From Fistularia commersonii (lineage: Eukaryota > Chordata > Actinopteri > Syngnathiformes > Fistulariidae): a stretch of DNA of 64,000 bases. The stretch is from NCBI GenBank assembly GCA_037954325.1, contig JBBMNZ010000001.1:24507758-24571757 (forward strand). Direction: 5' to 3'. The notes under the pieces were generated by a model. That model did no database searches. It had not been told where the DNA came from and worked only from the letters and a program-made list of their open reading frames with translations. Within the stretch, counting starts at the first letter, position 1; each line of letters opens with the position of its first letter. Positions 17,841 through 31,200 of the stretch are shown here, piece after piece. A program made the position numbers and the translations under genes.

Positions 17841-20800
17841 TCAGGTCTGTTATAGTCGCATAAAATTCTCATTTTGTATGATGTTACTTTTTCCATGCCC
17901 CTGTTACACCCTACCCTCTTGAAAACAGCAGAAGCAAAAAAACAAACTGTTCAAAAGGCGGAGGTTATCCGTCCATCCATGAGGTGTGGATCAACAGAGA
18001 GGGAACAGAGTGTGAACAGGAAGCGACGCTGAATAGGTGAAGTGACGTGTTGAATCTCGTTCACAGTTTGAAGTGAACGAGGAAGGAAAGGAGGCGGGCA
18101 GGAGAAAGAGTGGGTGAGTAAAAAAGGAAGCAAAAAGGAGGAAGGGGGAGAGAAAAGAGGCCTGAATGAGAGCCTTCAAGACGCAGACTTTTTCTACTTA
18201 GTATCTTAGTTCAAAGCAAAGTATTCCTATGTCATATTTAGCCTACCATGACTGGACTTGTTCAATATTGGACGACATTGCACACCATAGCTGAGAGGTT
18301 CGTTCGGTTCATAAATGTTACTCAAATGTGAATTTATCCAAGTGTTCTCCAAATACAGCATATCTTAGTGCAAACTGCAGTTTTATTAAAGGCTGACGAG
18401 TTTCAAGTTCAAGGGCCTCTCTTTCTTGTTTATATGTGCCTTTTTTCACTTTTGGAAGTAATTGACAGTAATGATAGATTAAATTCATTATGACAGATTT
18501 TTACTTAAGGAAACACTTGGGGAATGGTTCAAGATGTGCGGATTACTAAATTAGTAAAATTAAAGAAAAAAAAAAAATCACACTTTTGATAAAGGACTAA
18601 AAATTAACTGATTCAGGACCTAATTTCATCACAGTTACTGACTGATAAATCACAAGAAAAATATTTGGTACTAATTCAGACGGTGTCATTTTACAAGATT
18701 GCAAGCCAGTTAAATTATGAGTCATTATAAAATATATGTGACAAGTTATATCTTAATCTTAGACTTGAATATACCTTCCAGTAGATTTTGCTGCGTTTTC
18801 AATTTTATTTTACATTGACTCATATTGGGATGCACTGATTGAATAGCAGTATCGATTGTTGAAAGATCAAGTTGTTTGCTTTACTTTGTTGCTATTTATC
18901 CCCCCTGTTGCACCACAGAAACAAAGCAACATAAATTATGAACTGAAATACTGTTTAAGTCTTTCAAGGAATCCATAATTTGCTGGTAGGCCATTGGACG
19001 TCAGAAAGGTAAATATTACTCAATATATCAATGCAGCCCCACTTTGTCTTTATTTATCTTTTTATTTTCATTAAAGGGCTTTTCAATAGAAGCACTGACA
19101 AGCACTGACTCTTACTCAAAAAGCAAAAAAGGGAAAAGTGAGGCTGAAGAAATGATCAAACGAAGAAATATAGACCCCAACTCCATTCCTTTGACAACAA
19201 CTAGAAAATAAGAGGCAAAGAAAGTTTCCTAATTTCAGGTCAGACGGACAGCTGCTCGGTGTGAAACTAAACTAAAGATATCCGACAAACTTCAGGTTTG
19301 AATTTCCCTTTTCATATGCCGTGTCAGCATGACTTTTCCACACAAATACCATCTTTCAACTGTATTGATGACTGGACTCGTGTCTGATACAAAAACCCAC
19401 AACACCTAACTGTGACATTCGTGAAGACATGAGAAATCCAAACTGCTTTTCCTCATCACATCAGCACAATAGCACATTACACCATGATGACAAAGTACCA
19501 CTCAGAGGTTTTGTCCGTTTGTTAGAGGCCACAAAACGATGACACACCAACACTTGTGGCTGAATCTTTCACAACTCTGCCACTTTCATGCATCACAGCC
19601 TGTCTAATATTTCTATATTAATTGTCACATATATGTCGGTTATTAGCATCTGTGTTGGGCATTTACTACCTTTTCATTGGTAATTATAAAGCACTTGTCC
19701 ATATCATGATTATTCTACAAGCTAGACTCCATTAAAAAAGGCTGAAACTTCTGAGTAAATTAATGATTAGCAGTCTGACATCTCTGAGCACACAAGGTTT
19801 AATCTGTGAGTGGCCTTACTAAGACTGACAGAGAAAGTGTTAGGTATGTCATAAGACTCTAACCTGGGAAATTGTTAATAGCATTATTTGTTAAGCTGCA
19901 ATTAGGAGTTTATGATGGAAAAAAGATTTAGTTCAATGAGTGTTATATTACATTCAGGTAAAATAAACCATTAATAACTACCTCATGTGAAAAAATAAAA
20001 AGTTGTTGCTGGTGAATGTGTGTACATTTGTTATATCCTTTTTTTTTTTCTACTTATTTTTACTTTATCAATTACAACGGTTTTGGAGCACAGGATGGGA
20101 GGTGGCTGTCTTCACCTCAAAATTCCCAGAAATGTTTCTAAACAGATTTTCTAAGAGCGACAGGGTAGCAACATCATAAAGACACAACAATAAAACCCGA
20201 GTCTAAACAGGGAAAGCCACATGCACTCCTAGCTCACTTTCCACCCATGATTTTGTTCATTCTTTCTTTCACAAGACGGCTCCTGTTACTCACCTGATTG
20301 TTGTCTCTTCTGTGTCCTACAGAAGACCAGGTGAACAACAAAAACCCCTTAAAACCTCTTTCCCTACAGCTCATTTATCCGCCCGACTCTGGCTCATCAT
20401 CAGCCTTCTGTCGGTCGTTTCAACCTCCTCGCGGCAGGTCTTAGCAGGCTGCCTCATTCCTCAGCACTCTTGGACGGAACATGTGTGCTCTTGCCCCGAC
20501 AGGATAAAATTAGACCCGGTCCAGCCTTAATGTGCATTTTCAAAGTCAGAGCGTGTGTGTTGGACTAAATGTTGGGTGCTGGCTGGTCAAGCTGAGACAA
20601 GTTGTCTAGCAGCAGGAATTCCATCAGAGCACGGGCTCCTCCTGTTAATCGCACACATGCATACACAACTTTTCCTCGTGCAGGCACACACACACACACA
20701 CACACTCCTACACAAAGCCCCCTTTTGCCAACAGCCGCTCCACTGTGAGCTCAAGCACATCTTTTATTAAACTTGGCTTTCAGCTCAGCTTTCTGAGGGG

Positions 20801-22984
20801 AGCAGGAAGGTGCACAGACCAAACACTGCATGCTTACGGGTTTTCACAATAGGACAAGCCTGAAGTTGTGTTTAAAGACTCTTCAATATGACAGCTGACT
20901 GGGATATTGCATTTAATTTTCAGAAAAGAACACATGATTTTAGTGGACTTTTTGACAACTATATGATTATTATTATTGATGAGGAGTTTTTGTGATTTAT
21001 CGGAACATTTATCTCCATCCCCCCCAGTTATTTCTGTATGTTTTAGCCTGATTTGCTAATAAAAGCAAACTATCAGCAGATTTAGCCACTTTAATTTACA
21101 ATGATCTTAAAACATTTGGTTTGACGAAAATGTGTCAGTGGTTAGCGAAATCCGTGTAATGACATGGCAAATAATTATCTGAATGAAAACAGTAAAAATA
21201 TTAATCATTATTTTCAATAATAATAATAAAAAGAAAAATCAGCAATAGTAAATCTCAGTTTCACAATACTGCATATTATTTCACATTTTCTCCCAGGCCA
21301 TATTAATACCATGACTCTTTTTTGGAACAATGTATTTGTATGAAAAAAAATCTTGTTTCATATTAGTCACTGTAGTTACATTTAATTTTAAGCATTCAAC
21401 TGATGTGATTTGGTTACTGCAAAACACCCAAACTAATTCAAAAAAAAAAATCACAATATCTGCTTAAATGATGGGTGTGAAAAGTGGTCACGGGGATCCT
21501 TTCAAAACACTATCGGTTTATTCTGCCTTCCTGGCTGCAGGCTGCTGTTTCCAGATACACCAGTCTAACCTCTTGTTTCTGTTCTATGAGCTTTGTCTTC
21601 ACTCACTCATTGCTTCTGAGTACTTTCTATTCCCCATGGCTGGCTGCTGTCAGGGGAAGCCCACTTCCTCATCCTGGAACTTCCCGAGCCCCCGAGAGTT
21701 CACCGCAGCGAAGCAGCCGATTAGAGAGAAGCAAATGCGGACGCCCAGCTGTTTACAGGAAGTGAACAGCAGCTCTTTTGTATTCAACATCTATAAAAGG
21801 AAATTCTGACAAGAACTTCCTGGAAGAAGTGATGAACACCCCCACACTAGCACCACTCCGGTTTAGGCCCCACACACATACAAACACACCTAGATACACA
21901 AATAAGATCACACACTCACACCACTTCTACAACCACTTCACTGTTTATGGGACTGGCAGAGATTGAAATGTAAACACACACACTCACACACACTCACACA
22001 CACACACACAGAGCACCTTATCCTGTTGTTCAAACACTCGCCTCACCTCTGGGTCAACATTCTCAAAATCAAATGACTGAGTTGGCAGCCTGGGCTACGT
22101 CACAGCTGTTATGATTCGGAGCAGGTCTCACCCATAAGGGCGCCTTTATGATCACAGGTAGAAAACAACCGATTAAAGGTCAGCTTTTTTAACCGAGGCT
22201 ATATTTTTTTGGGCCGAGCACTTTTGGAAAAAATGTACACCGTTAATATCAGGGGGCAATTTTTTTTATATTGGTAAATCCCAATAACTGGATGCAAAGG
22301 AAAAATGCACACACATAAATAAAAGATAATACTGTATCACAGATATGATCTGCTTTAAATGTAAATTCCAAAGGTATATGCATATTGTCTGAATTTCTCT
22401 CACTTCGCTAATTGTTTTTTGTAATGCCATTAGGAACATTTTGGTTATTTCTTCATTTATTTCTGGAATAATTCATACTGAATTGAAAGGTATTATTATT
22501 GACATTTAAATTTGATTTGTTCAGGATGTTGAAACTTTATTAAACTATTTTATTTCGAAGCCATTTTGTTTCTGAACTTTATTAAAGACAGTCTTCGCTG
22601 TTTTCCGGGGATTCTTGCTGATGTCTTGTTAATTGCTGAGTTTTTGAGATTTTTGGGAAATGTTGGCCCAAGTGTTAAACATGACTAGATGGAAATTTAC
22701 CAGTTGATAATCCATTGTGGTTTTGAAAAGAGTATTTCAGGAATGTGCGCAAATTTTGGAGAAACTGTAAAGAGAACCAGAATAAAAACAGAACTAGACA
22801 ACTGATCTGTGACTGGAACTAGAGACTAAAATTCAGACATTCGCTTTCCTTCTATGATTTTGAACAAGAACCAAGCACAATGTTTTCATACCTTCCCCCC
22901 GATGCCGTTTCTGTTACGAAATTGGCCGTGGGCTGCTTAATCCATGAAAAAGGTAAATCTACTGGTATTGATATTGACATTAGA

Positions 22985-23080
22985 ACTGAAGAAGTCTCTT
23001 GTATGAAGGATGAAACGTCTTCAAGTGAAGAAATTCAAGTCCATTTGCCACAACAAGAGGATTTCTACAAGAAGTCTACT
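22985..23080 (+). repeat. Fish repeat tail (GAAGAAG...CTTGTATGAAGGATGAAAC)
   Basis: Contains AGAACTGAAGAAGTCTCTTG, ATGAAGGATGAAACGTCTTC and AAGTGAAGAAATTCAAGTCC. This matches a very common fish repeat reading 'GAAGAAGCCTCTTGGATGAGAGGTGAAACGTCTTCAA'. An opposite-strand copy lies at 49200-49340. Its parent family is uncertain; a Penelope-like origin is possible. Confidence 0.55.
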
Positions 23081-23395
23081 AATATTGCACATTTGGATCT
23101 TAAGAGCTACTGCTGGATTTTTTTGTAACAAGAATCAAATGACCTTGTTTAGAAAATACCGTCAAACATGTATAAACAATTCGTATGAATTAGACCAGAT
23201 GATTTTCATCATTATAACGTTGTTGCAATGCTTCGCACAACTACTTTCACGCATTACATAGCATTGAAAAGAAAAGAGTGCGTGAATAACACAATCTGGA
23301 TTTCTTCACCGCTTTTGACATGTATCTACAGATTTATTCTCAGCCTCTCGGTCAACTTGTACTATCTGTAAGAGAATTACCAAATCAAAACTCAC

Positions 23396-23765
23396 CGGTT
23401 GTGCTGTCAAACCACAGAAAACCGAGCAAGTAGAAACTCCGCCCCCGTTTGTGATGATCCTCAAACTTTGGCGCTTACGATTCTTCGATCGTCCCAGGAG
23501 GTGAGACAAACTCGACCGTCTTTTCCAACATTCACCCATTCACTCGGGCGATCCTCCCTTCCCCCCCCCCCCGCCTCAAGACTGCCCCCGTCGTTCCCGG
23601 GGCCCCGGGGAAGGAATCTGGAGGAGGAAGCGGAACGTCGTGTTACGGATGGGATGTGAACCTGGCGGCTTCCGTAGAGCTCCGTGGCTCAAACCGTCCG
23701 GTGGCGCGGAGAGCGCGGCGGGCAGGAAGCGCGGAATTGCAAGCGTTACTTTGTCGACTTTGCGT
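23396..23765 (-). promoter_or_regulatory. pak2: Probable pak2 promoter and untranslated first exon
   Basis: The only GC- and CpG-rich block upstream of pak2. On the minus strand it ends at 23396 in a strong donor (AACCG then GTGAGTTTTG), as expected for an untranslated first exon spliced to 17322. A C12-13 tract lies near 23559-23571 with GGGGCCCCGGGG just beyond it. The exact transcription start cannot be read from sequence alone. Confidence 0.5.
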
Positions 23766-25269
23766 CAAGAGCACTGAAACACAACACCGGAAGTAGATAT
23801 TATATTTTTCAAAATAAAGGTGCGGGGCGGAACACTCGTTTACTAAGCCGCAAAATAAATCATTTTAACTTGTATTTTTTGATCAGTTGATCAAAATACC
23901 ACTTAAATCGTCAATCTGATTTTTTTGGGGGGGACCTAACTTTGAAAAGTATCATTTCCTGACAAAAAATGTTCAGGTTCATTTCAGGTGATTTTTCAAT
24001 TTACCAGAAACAATTATTGATACATTGAAATGAAATCCTTGTCGATTGTGAGTGTTTGTGGTGGCAAAATGTATCAAATGTAATTTCTAAATCAAATTTA
24101 TTTCATTTATGTTTAATTCTCAGAGGTTGGCAAAGCAGCTAATGTCCTCAAATGTTCATGTCGTTACAATTTCAACTGTTATTTGACCGGCACTTTATTT
24201 TTAAATTTTATGATTTTACGATTGATTTTATGTATATATTCATTCCATATATTTCTCTGTTTTTGCTCACCTATATCAGATTGTTCAGTCTTCATGGCCG
24301 ATACGACAGTACTATTCATCCATGTCATCACTCAGGAAACCACAGGAAAATCTGAGAAGTCATTGATTTAAGAATCTCCTTAAAAAGTTGGGGGGGAATT
24401 TGTTCAAGAGCAACTAAATTGAATATTTGAATATATTACTGATAAGAAAACATTATACTGAGAATATTCCACTGAAATAAGGCCCAGTATCAGTGCACAA
24501 AGACTGATTTATCATGTTGCATGTTAAACACTAAAGAGTATGGCCTTTCAACCCGCGGGACTGAGGGCTGGGGGGGGGCTGAGACGGGCATCGTGGATGT
24601 TCAAGGTTGTTGTTGTTGTTGTTTTTATTTTTATATTTAAATTATATTTAAATTTTCATTTTTATATTTAAATATTAAAATCCTCCACGTTGTTTCCTCG
24701 TCGAAACACCACAAGACCACATTTTATTTGTGTGTTTTTTTCTTTGAGACTCATGAACAACAGCCAGATCCTCCTTAGGAATAATAGCTGATGATCCATG
24801 AGATACGCAGTGTTTATGAAACCTTTGACAAGTGATTGCGGGATTTATTCGAAAGGCCGAACTTCCGGTTATAACCGGAAGTTGTTACCGGCGTTGTCAC
24901 AGGCGTCTTGATGGTTTTCCTCATGGACGGATAAACACAAAGTAGCATCCCAAATCATCATTCAGCTAAACTCGGAAATATCAACCTATCGTCTTAGTGG
25001 AAATTCAAAAGTAGGCAACTACATGTGAATGTAATTACGTATTTCATTGGGCACAATCGAGATGTCTGGCAGTAATTCGCCACCACAATAGACAGTTTGG
25101 TTTCACTATCCGAGCACAGGCTGACACGGTTTGCGTGTTTCTGCTCTCGTTTCGGATAAATTAGCTAAACCGTTGCTGTTGACGAGGTGCTTCGTACATA
25201 ATACCGTTTATATTAACGGTTAATAACTGTACCGTTTTCTAATGTCGTCGTTTGTTTTTATCAGGTGAC
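23766..25269. other. Intergenic region between pak2 and hltf, with hltf promoter
   Basis: These 1.5 kb separate two divergently transcribed genes. The left half is AT-rich, with (GTT)n at 24604-24622 and an AT-rich palindromic stretch at about 24625-24680. The hltf promoter is expected in the last 400 bases. The hltf start codon is preceded by a TTTGTTTTTATCAG that looks like a splice acceptor at 25264, so an untranslated hltf exon may lie upstream. A CCGGTTATAACCGG palindrome lies at about 24866-24879. Confidence 0.5.
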
Positions 25270-28200
25270 ATGACTTTCCTCAGGAGGTGGTTCACGGACG
25301 TGGACCTCTTCGCGGAGCGCGGTGACACCGACGCGGGGACTTTGTCCCAGGCCATCCGGGCCGCGGCGGCGGCGGCGGGGTCGGACACTGAGGCGGACGG
25401 CGGCGTGCTCTTCGGCCAGCTACAGGGCACCGTCGTCGGCCTCAGATATTACACCGGTCTGGTGAGCATCGCCTCCAGCAGCTCCAGCACCGGTGCACTG
25501 TTTGCAAGGAGGACACCTGACAAAGACACTTTTATTTTCATTATTTAAAAGGGAAATTTTGTTGCATCGCCCCATTTAAGAATAGTCGGTCCACAAACAC
25601 AAAGAAAAAAAATGTAAAAAAATTACCTGCTGTGGGGAAATTAAATACCAACTTTAGCACCGGCACAATCACTGGACTTCAAATAATCTTTGTTGAAAGG
25701 AACATTAAACTTTAGATGAATCCCAAGAAACCCTCATGGCAGTTTCAACACATCACTTTACCTGCTTTGGTATCAAAAATCACACCCTTGATAATTCTAT
25801 CAAGTCTGTCGGACTAGTAAAGTATAGCGGTGAAACGTTCTGATAAAATTGTTTGAATTCCTGCTTCAATTTAGATACTGAATTTTGCACCGAAGTTCTC
25901 ACTATCAAAAAACAAATAGCTGATATATGATACAATACAATATGTATGTGTTCTAATGCAACTCAACTCATTAGCCTGGAGAAGTTATTTGTTTTTAGTT
26001 TACCCTATTTGTGACAAGAAGGAAAGTCTTTTGCGATAACGCCAATAGTCACATTGGTTTTTTTTTTTTTTTTACATTAATCATGATCATCTCTTGTTGT
26101 GCGAAATGAGTGATATTTGTCAAAATTGCACTTGATTGGTGAAATTCTTCCGACCTCTCTTGGGATTACCCAACAAATACCAAGATACATCACTGGTCTT
26201 TTCTCACCAGGTGAACAAAGGGGAAATGGTGGGTTTAGTTCGAGAGCCCAACAATCCATACGACCGCAATGCCGTGATGGTTGCCAACATTTATGGCAGC
26301 CAGGTGGGACATATCAAGCGGGAGCTGGCTGCTGCTATGGCCCACGTCATGGACAATCAGTTGGCCAAGGTGGAAGGGTGAGACCGTCAGCAGATTTTTA
26401 ACGTCTCTATTGATAGATTTAACTACACATATTAAGGAAATATCAGCCTACAATCAGACCAAGCACAGATCGACCAGTGGACCGCGACGCAACAGAAAAA
26501 AACTTCATTAACTCAAACTGGCTTCTTTGTCTATTTTTTAATTGAAAAAAATTAATTGAGTGTGTCTCAACGTGCATGAGGAATATTTTTATTCACTTTT
26601 AGTCTCTTAAGTAAAACCATTTCTTAATTGATGAAACGTATCATTTAAAGTATATGAGCAATTTAATTTTTTTTTCTTTTTCAGTATAGGCTACAACTGC
26701 ACAACATACTTCTTAAGTTGGAGTAAAATTTGCCAAAAGCTCTCACAACTGCAGTGTGTTGATGAATGTGGACATCTTTAGTTGAAATTTGTGTGTGTAT
26801 CTGGGGTCATGTCTCACTGCTGTGTCAGGGTGGTGCATTCAGGGACCAGAAACACATTCACCATGCCGGTTATACTGTCCTTCTGGGGAAGAGAGGAGAA
26901 TAAAAATGCTGTGATTCAAGCCATGGCACAGCGTGGATTCAAACTCACTGCTGGTGGAATCAAACCCACAGGTACACAAACATTTTCACTTGTTTTTCAT
27001 CAATGCCCCTTGTCATGTGAAAATGTGTGTTTGGATTTTAGGTTCAACTCAGAAGTCATATAGTAGTACAGGAGGCAGGCCAGTGCCACATAAAAAAGGT
27101 GTTACGACTACACTGACTGCAATGGAGGTAAACTACCAATTTTTTCAGTTGTTATTATAGTATAAACCAAAATATGTTAGAGATCCACATTTACTTTGCA
27201 ACAATTGCAGAGAGTATTTTCACATTGAACCAAGTCGGCTATATTTACTGTACACTTCATGACTTTTTTTTAATTCTCTCAGCTGAAGAATGCATTTGAC
27301 AACCTGTTTGAGGGCTTGATGGAAGGTAAAGATGGTGAGAAAGAAGCAGCAGAGGTTGGTGTATTTTCCTGTCCTTTTAGGATGGTTACTTTTTGAAACA
27401 AATGTTTGCGGTGTATTGTAATTATTACAGCTTAGTTCATTTCATGTATTACATGGGGAAATGTTTCATGTTTTCATGGGGAAAAAGAATGGTCACAATA
27501 AATGGAAAGCATTTCAAGGAATAACTTTTCCCAGACTCCGATCATAAATCAAAGTGCAAACCTACAGGTTCAATTTAACACTATATCACCACTGGCTATT
27601 GGTGGCAACAATTCTATAAAAAAAAAAAATCACATAAAAAGTCTGCAAGAAATTCCCTTTTGTAAGGGAATGACTTGGGATCAAATGGGGAAACAAAATC
27701 TGAGCTGTATGCTGCATTTATTCTTTTGTATACTCTATAAACGGCTTCCTTCCCTTTGTGTGCAGTCTGTGGCGACCCCCCTCCTGCCGCACCAGAAACA
27801 GGCTTTATCCTGGATGTGTGCTCGAGAAAATAAATCTGGACTTCCACCCTTTTGGGAGAAGAGAGGTGAACTGTACTACAACACTGTCACCTGTTTCTCC
27901 GCCAAAGAAATACCAGAGAGGGTTTGTGGGGGGATCCTGGCTGATGATATGGGACTCGTGAGTAACATGTGGCCATACACATGCTCTAAATAGATTGTTA
28001 GGATGATGTGAATAATCACCAACAAAGTCTGTGTTTTATTGTATGCCTTGTCTCCCAAAATGAAATAAAGTAATATTTTAAATCTAAATTGTCCACATTG
28101 CTATGTGGCCCACTTGGGGCTGATATAAAGAAATACGTGTAATGTTAAATTAGATGAGAGTTGAATGTCACAGACACCAGAAATATTTACAAAAATCAAC

Positions 28201-31200
28201 ATTGAGATTTCCCTTTGACTTTGTTTGTTTGTTTTTTTTTTCCAGGGGAAAACTCTGACAACCATTGCTTTGATTCTAACCAACTTTCACAATGGAAAGG
28301 CATTGCCTGTAAAGGAATGTGTAAGTGTGGCCCTGCAATGACAATGAATACAAATATGAAAGACCAAGAGCAGATCACATCAATACCAAGCAGGCCATTG
28401 TTATCTAGGTGGTCTAATTTTTGCATTAACTTAGTCAATATGAAAGGCAAACAGATTCATCTATATATTTACAGGCCTCATTTAAACCTTATCCTGCAAA
28501 TGCATTGATGCAGCTGAGCAGGGTCCGCTGTGAGTGACTTTTGTTGAACCATTTGAAATAACAGATCTTGTTTGTTGGTGCAGGAAGACTATTCGTCACC
28601 TGGAAAAGCCAAGGCTAAAGGGAAGATGAGTTCCAAACTAGAAGGTAACCCACAACATTCAACAGAGTCTGTACAGATCTGAATTATACCAATAAAGATT
28701 TAATACGTATAAACAGACTTGATTGAAAGGCAGCTGGGGGATGCAATGTCACTGTTTCAGGAAAATGCAGAGCAGATACTGGAGCAGCAGGAAGTACTTC
28801 CCTATGCTCAGACCTGTAAGTCTGATTTCAGTGAAATTTCATTCTTACCTCATTAGTTATTATAGGTAATGTGTTTTTGAGGCATTTGTTCATTTTAACT
28901 GATATTTTTCTCTCATTATTCTACACTAATGACCTAACGTCTTTGGAGGGATTAATTCACGCTTCTTAAACATAACATTGCATATGTCAATGCTCAGTCC
29001 GCAGGCGGAAGGGGAGACAGCAGGGGTTGTTGGAAGTGTTGACACCTCAGAGAAATGTAAGAACTCTTAACTGTCTCATATAACATCTTATTACTCTGCA
29101 CTGAAAATGGTGTTTGCATTTTTGTGTTTTCACTTCACATGTTTTTCATTAATTTCACAGCGATATTATTTTACTTCTTTTTTTCTCCTGTAGGTACAAG
29201 TAAAAGAACAAAAAGTAAAGGAAAGTCCAATAAAGGTGAAATGTAACAGTTTGTGTTTGTGTCCATGAATTATGAGATTTTAATTGTCAAAATGTATACA
29301 TAATTTTCTCATTGTCATCACGATAAATCTTTTTTAATTCACTTTTTTTTTGTAATTTGCTTATCACTTTTCTGATGTGTTTTATAATTGTGGTATAAGG
29401 CTATGTGTAAATTGGCAGCCGGTCACCTTTTTATCAGCAAAGTTGAAAAAAGACTGACATAAAAAAAACAAATGACTTAATATTTGGCAAGCAACATGTA
29501 AGTGTTAAAACAATGACCAGGAAAGTATCTGAAAAACAGAGAACAAACGTTCTAAAACTATTGAACTATTCTGTTTTAAAAGACAGATATGTGGCGTGCC
29601 AGTTTGCTTTTATTCATATGCTTGTTAAAAAGTGGAATTAAACCACTCCTCAATTTACTTTCTCATTAGATCTTTTTATCTACAATGTGTTATGCCTGAC
29701 ACATATTGGAATTGGGAATCTTATGATACTCATAAGGCTACCATGCTCAACATTGCTGAGCCATTGGACAAAAACTTTATTCAGTGAACTACTTTGGTGG
29801 TGCACATTATTGACCTTCTGATGAAAAAATCCTCTTTATTCTGGGTGAAATATGTGAAATGAGTATTGTATTTGCAATGCAGAGGCACCGATGTTGCTGG
29901 AGGATCTGGACTTTGCTGCAGCGCTGACTGGCCCGGCATCAAACACAAGTGGACCAAAGAAGAAGTCTGCCAAGAAGGCCTCTCCCAGTGAGTTTTACTA
30001 ATATATGTTTATACTGTGGACATCATGTAGTTATTTAGAAATGTAGTAAGTTGTGGCATTTGTGTGTCCTGCAGATGTCGAATTGTGCGCCACTGAAAGT
30101 TCAGATGACCTGTCAACAAGAACAACTCTCATTGTCTGCCCGCTGTCTGTACTCAGCAACTGGCTGGTAGAGACACACAAAGACAAATTTTGTCCATCCC
30201 TCTACATGCACACTAAATATCTGCTAATCAATTAGTCATTAGGCATGAAAAACAAATTTGCCAAAATGTAGGAATATTTCTCGATTTACTTTAATTTTCA
30301 CAAGTATGTGGTGTCTTAGTCAATGAAGTTGAAATATAAACATAAAGTCACATGCGACTCGAGCAAATCGATATCTTGAAGAAAAAGACAATTTGTCAAG
30401 AACTAAGCCACGTTTTTTAAAGAAAACTAGTATTTTGACAGTATAACAACCTGAAAATTATTGATTGACAGATGAAATTACAAACAAATTAGCTTACAAT
30501 ACCTTTTGACCCGGAACGTGTGTACGTATTTGTGATTGTCCAGGACCAGCTTGAACAGCACGTCCGACCTAACGTGAATCTAAATGTGTATCTGTACCAT
30601 GGATCAGAGCGTAACAGAAGTAAGAAATTCCTGTCCTCTCAGGATGTGGTGATCACCACCTACAATGTCCTCTCAGCTGACTTTGGGGTGAGTGAAGGTG
30701 AATCCATGTACAGACTTAAGCTGTGCTAAGGTGTTGTGCAGAGCAAAAAAATGTACAAGAGAAATTTTATGTTCTTTTAGTTGTAAGAAAACCTCCAGCT
30801 GACATGATGTAATTTGATCCTTAAAAAAACTGCATATACAGATTGTTTAAACTTATAGTATTTGATTTGTGCCCCTTTCAGAATAGGAGTCCTTTGCATG
30901 GGATCAATTGGCTGAGAGTTGTCCTTGACGAAGGGCATGTCATAAGAAACCCCAATGCACAGATGAGTAAAGCTGTGCTTGATCTAAAGGCTCAGCGGCG
31001 CTGGATTCTGTCTGGTACACCTGCATTAAAACAGATACACACATATACAAGTATTACGTGTGGGTTGCAGTCATTTGAGTTAAGATTAATATTTGACATA
31101 ATTTAGAAAGTGCTTGATTTTCATCACAATAGTTCTTTAAACCAATTTTTTACCACAAATGGACAACGTTATGCATATTTTTAGAAACAGAGCACATTGA

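Larger units (their letters stand above)
17323..23395. other. pak2: pak2 large 5' intron
   Basis: No coding exon was found in these 6 kb. It is taken to be the intron between the probable untranslated exon near 23.4 kb and the first coding exon. It holds a hAT-like copy (17498-17840), a purine-rich stretch at about 18055-18160, a short (CA)n at 20688-20705, CA-rich DNA at 21870-22015, and a repeat tail at about 22985-23075. The rest is AT-rich and I see nothing else in it. Confidence 0.55.

Noticed and set aside
22880..23261. Two overlapping plus-strand frames of about 80 codons
   Set aside because: They cover a dispersed repeat tail.
23399..23659. GC-rich 86-codon plus-strand frame
   Set aside because: CpG-rich promoter DNA of pak2; such DNA often lacks stops by chance.
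27502..27993. A 163-codon plus-strand frame as a single exon
   Set aside because: Only 27766-27957 is the hltf exon; the frame upstream of the CAG acceptor is intron read-through.
28739..28760. Alternative hltf acceptor at about 28723 adding residues
   Set aside because: The in-frame acceptor after ACTGTTTCAG (28760) has a better pyrimidine tract. The longer form cannot be ruled out.
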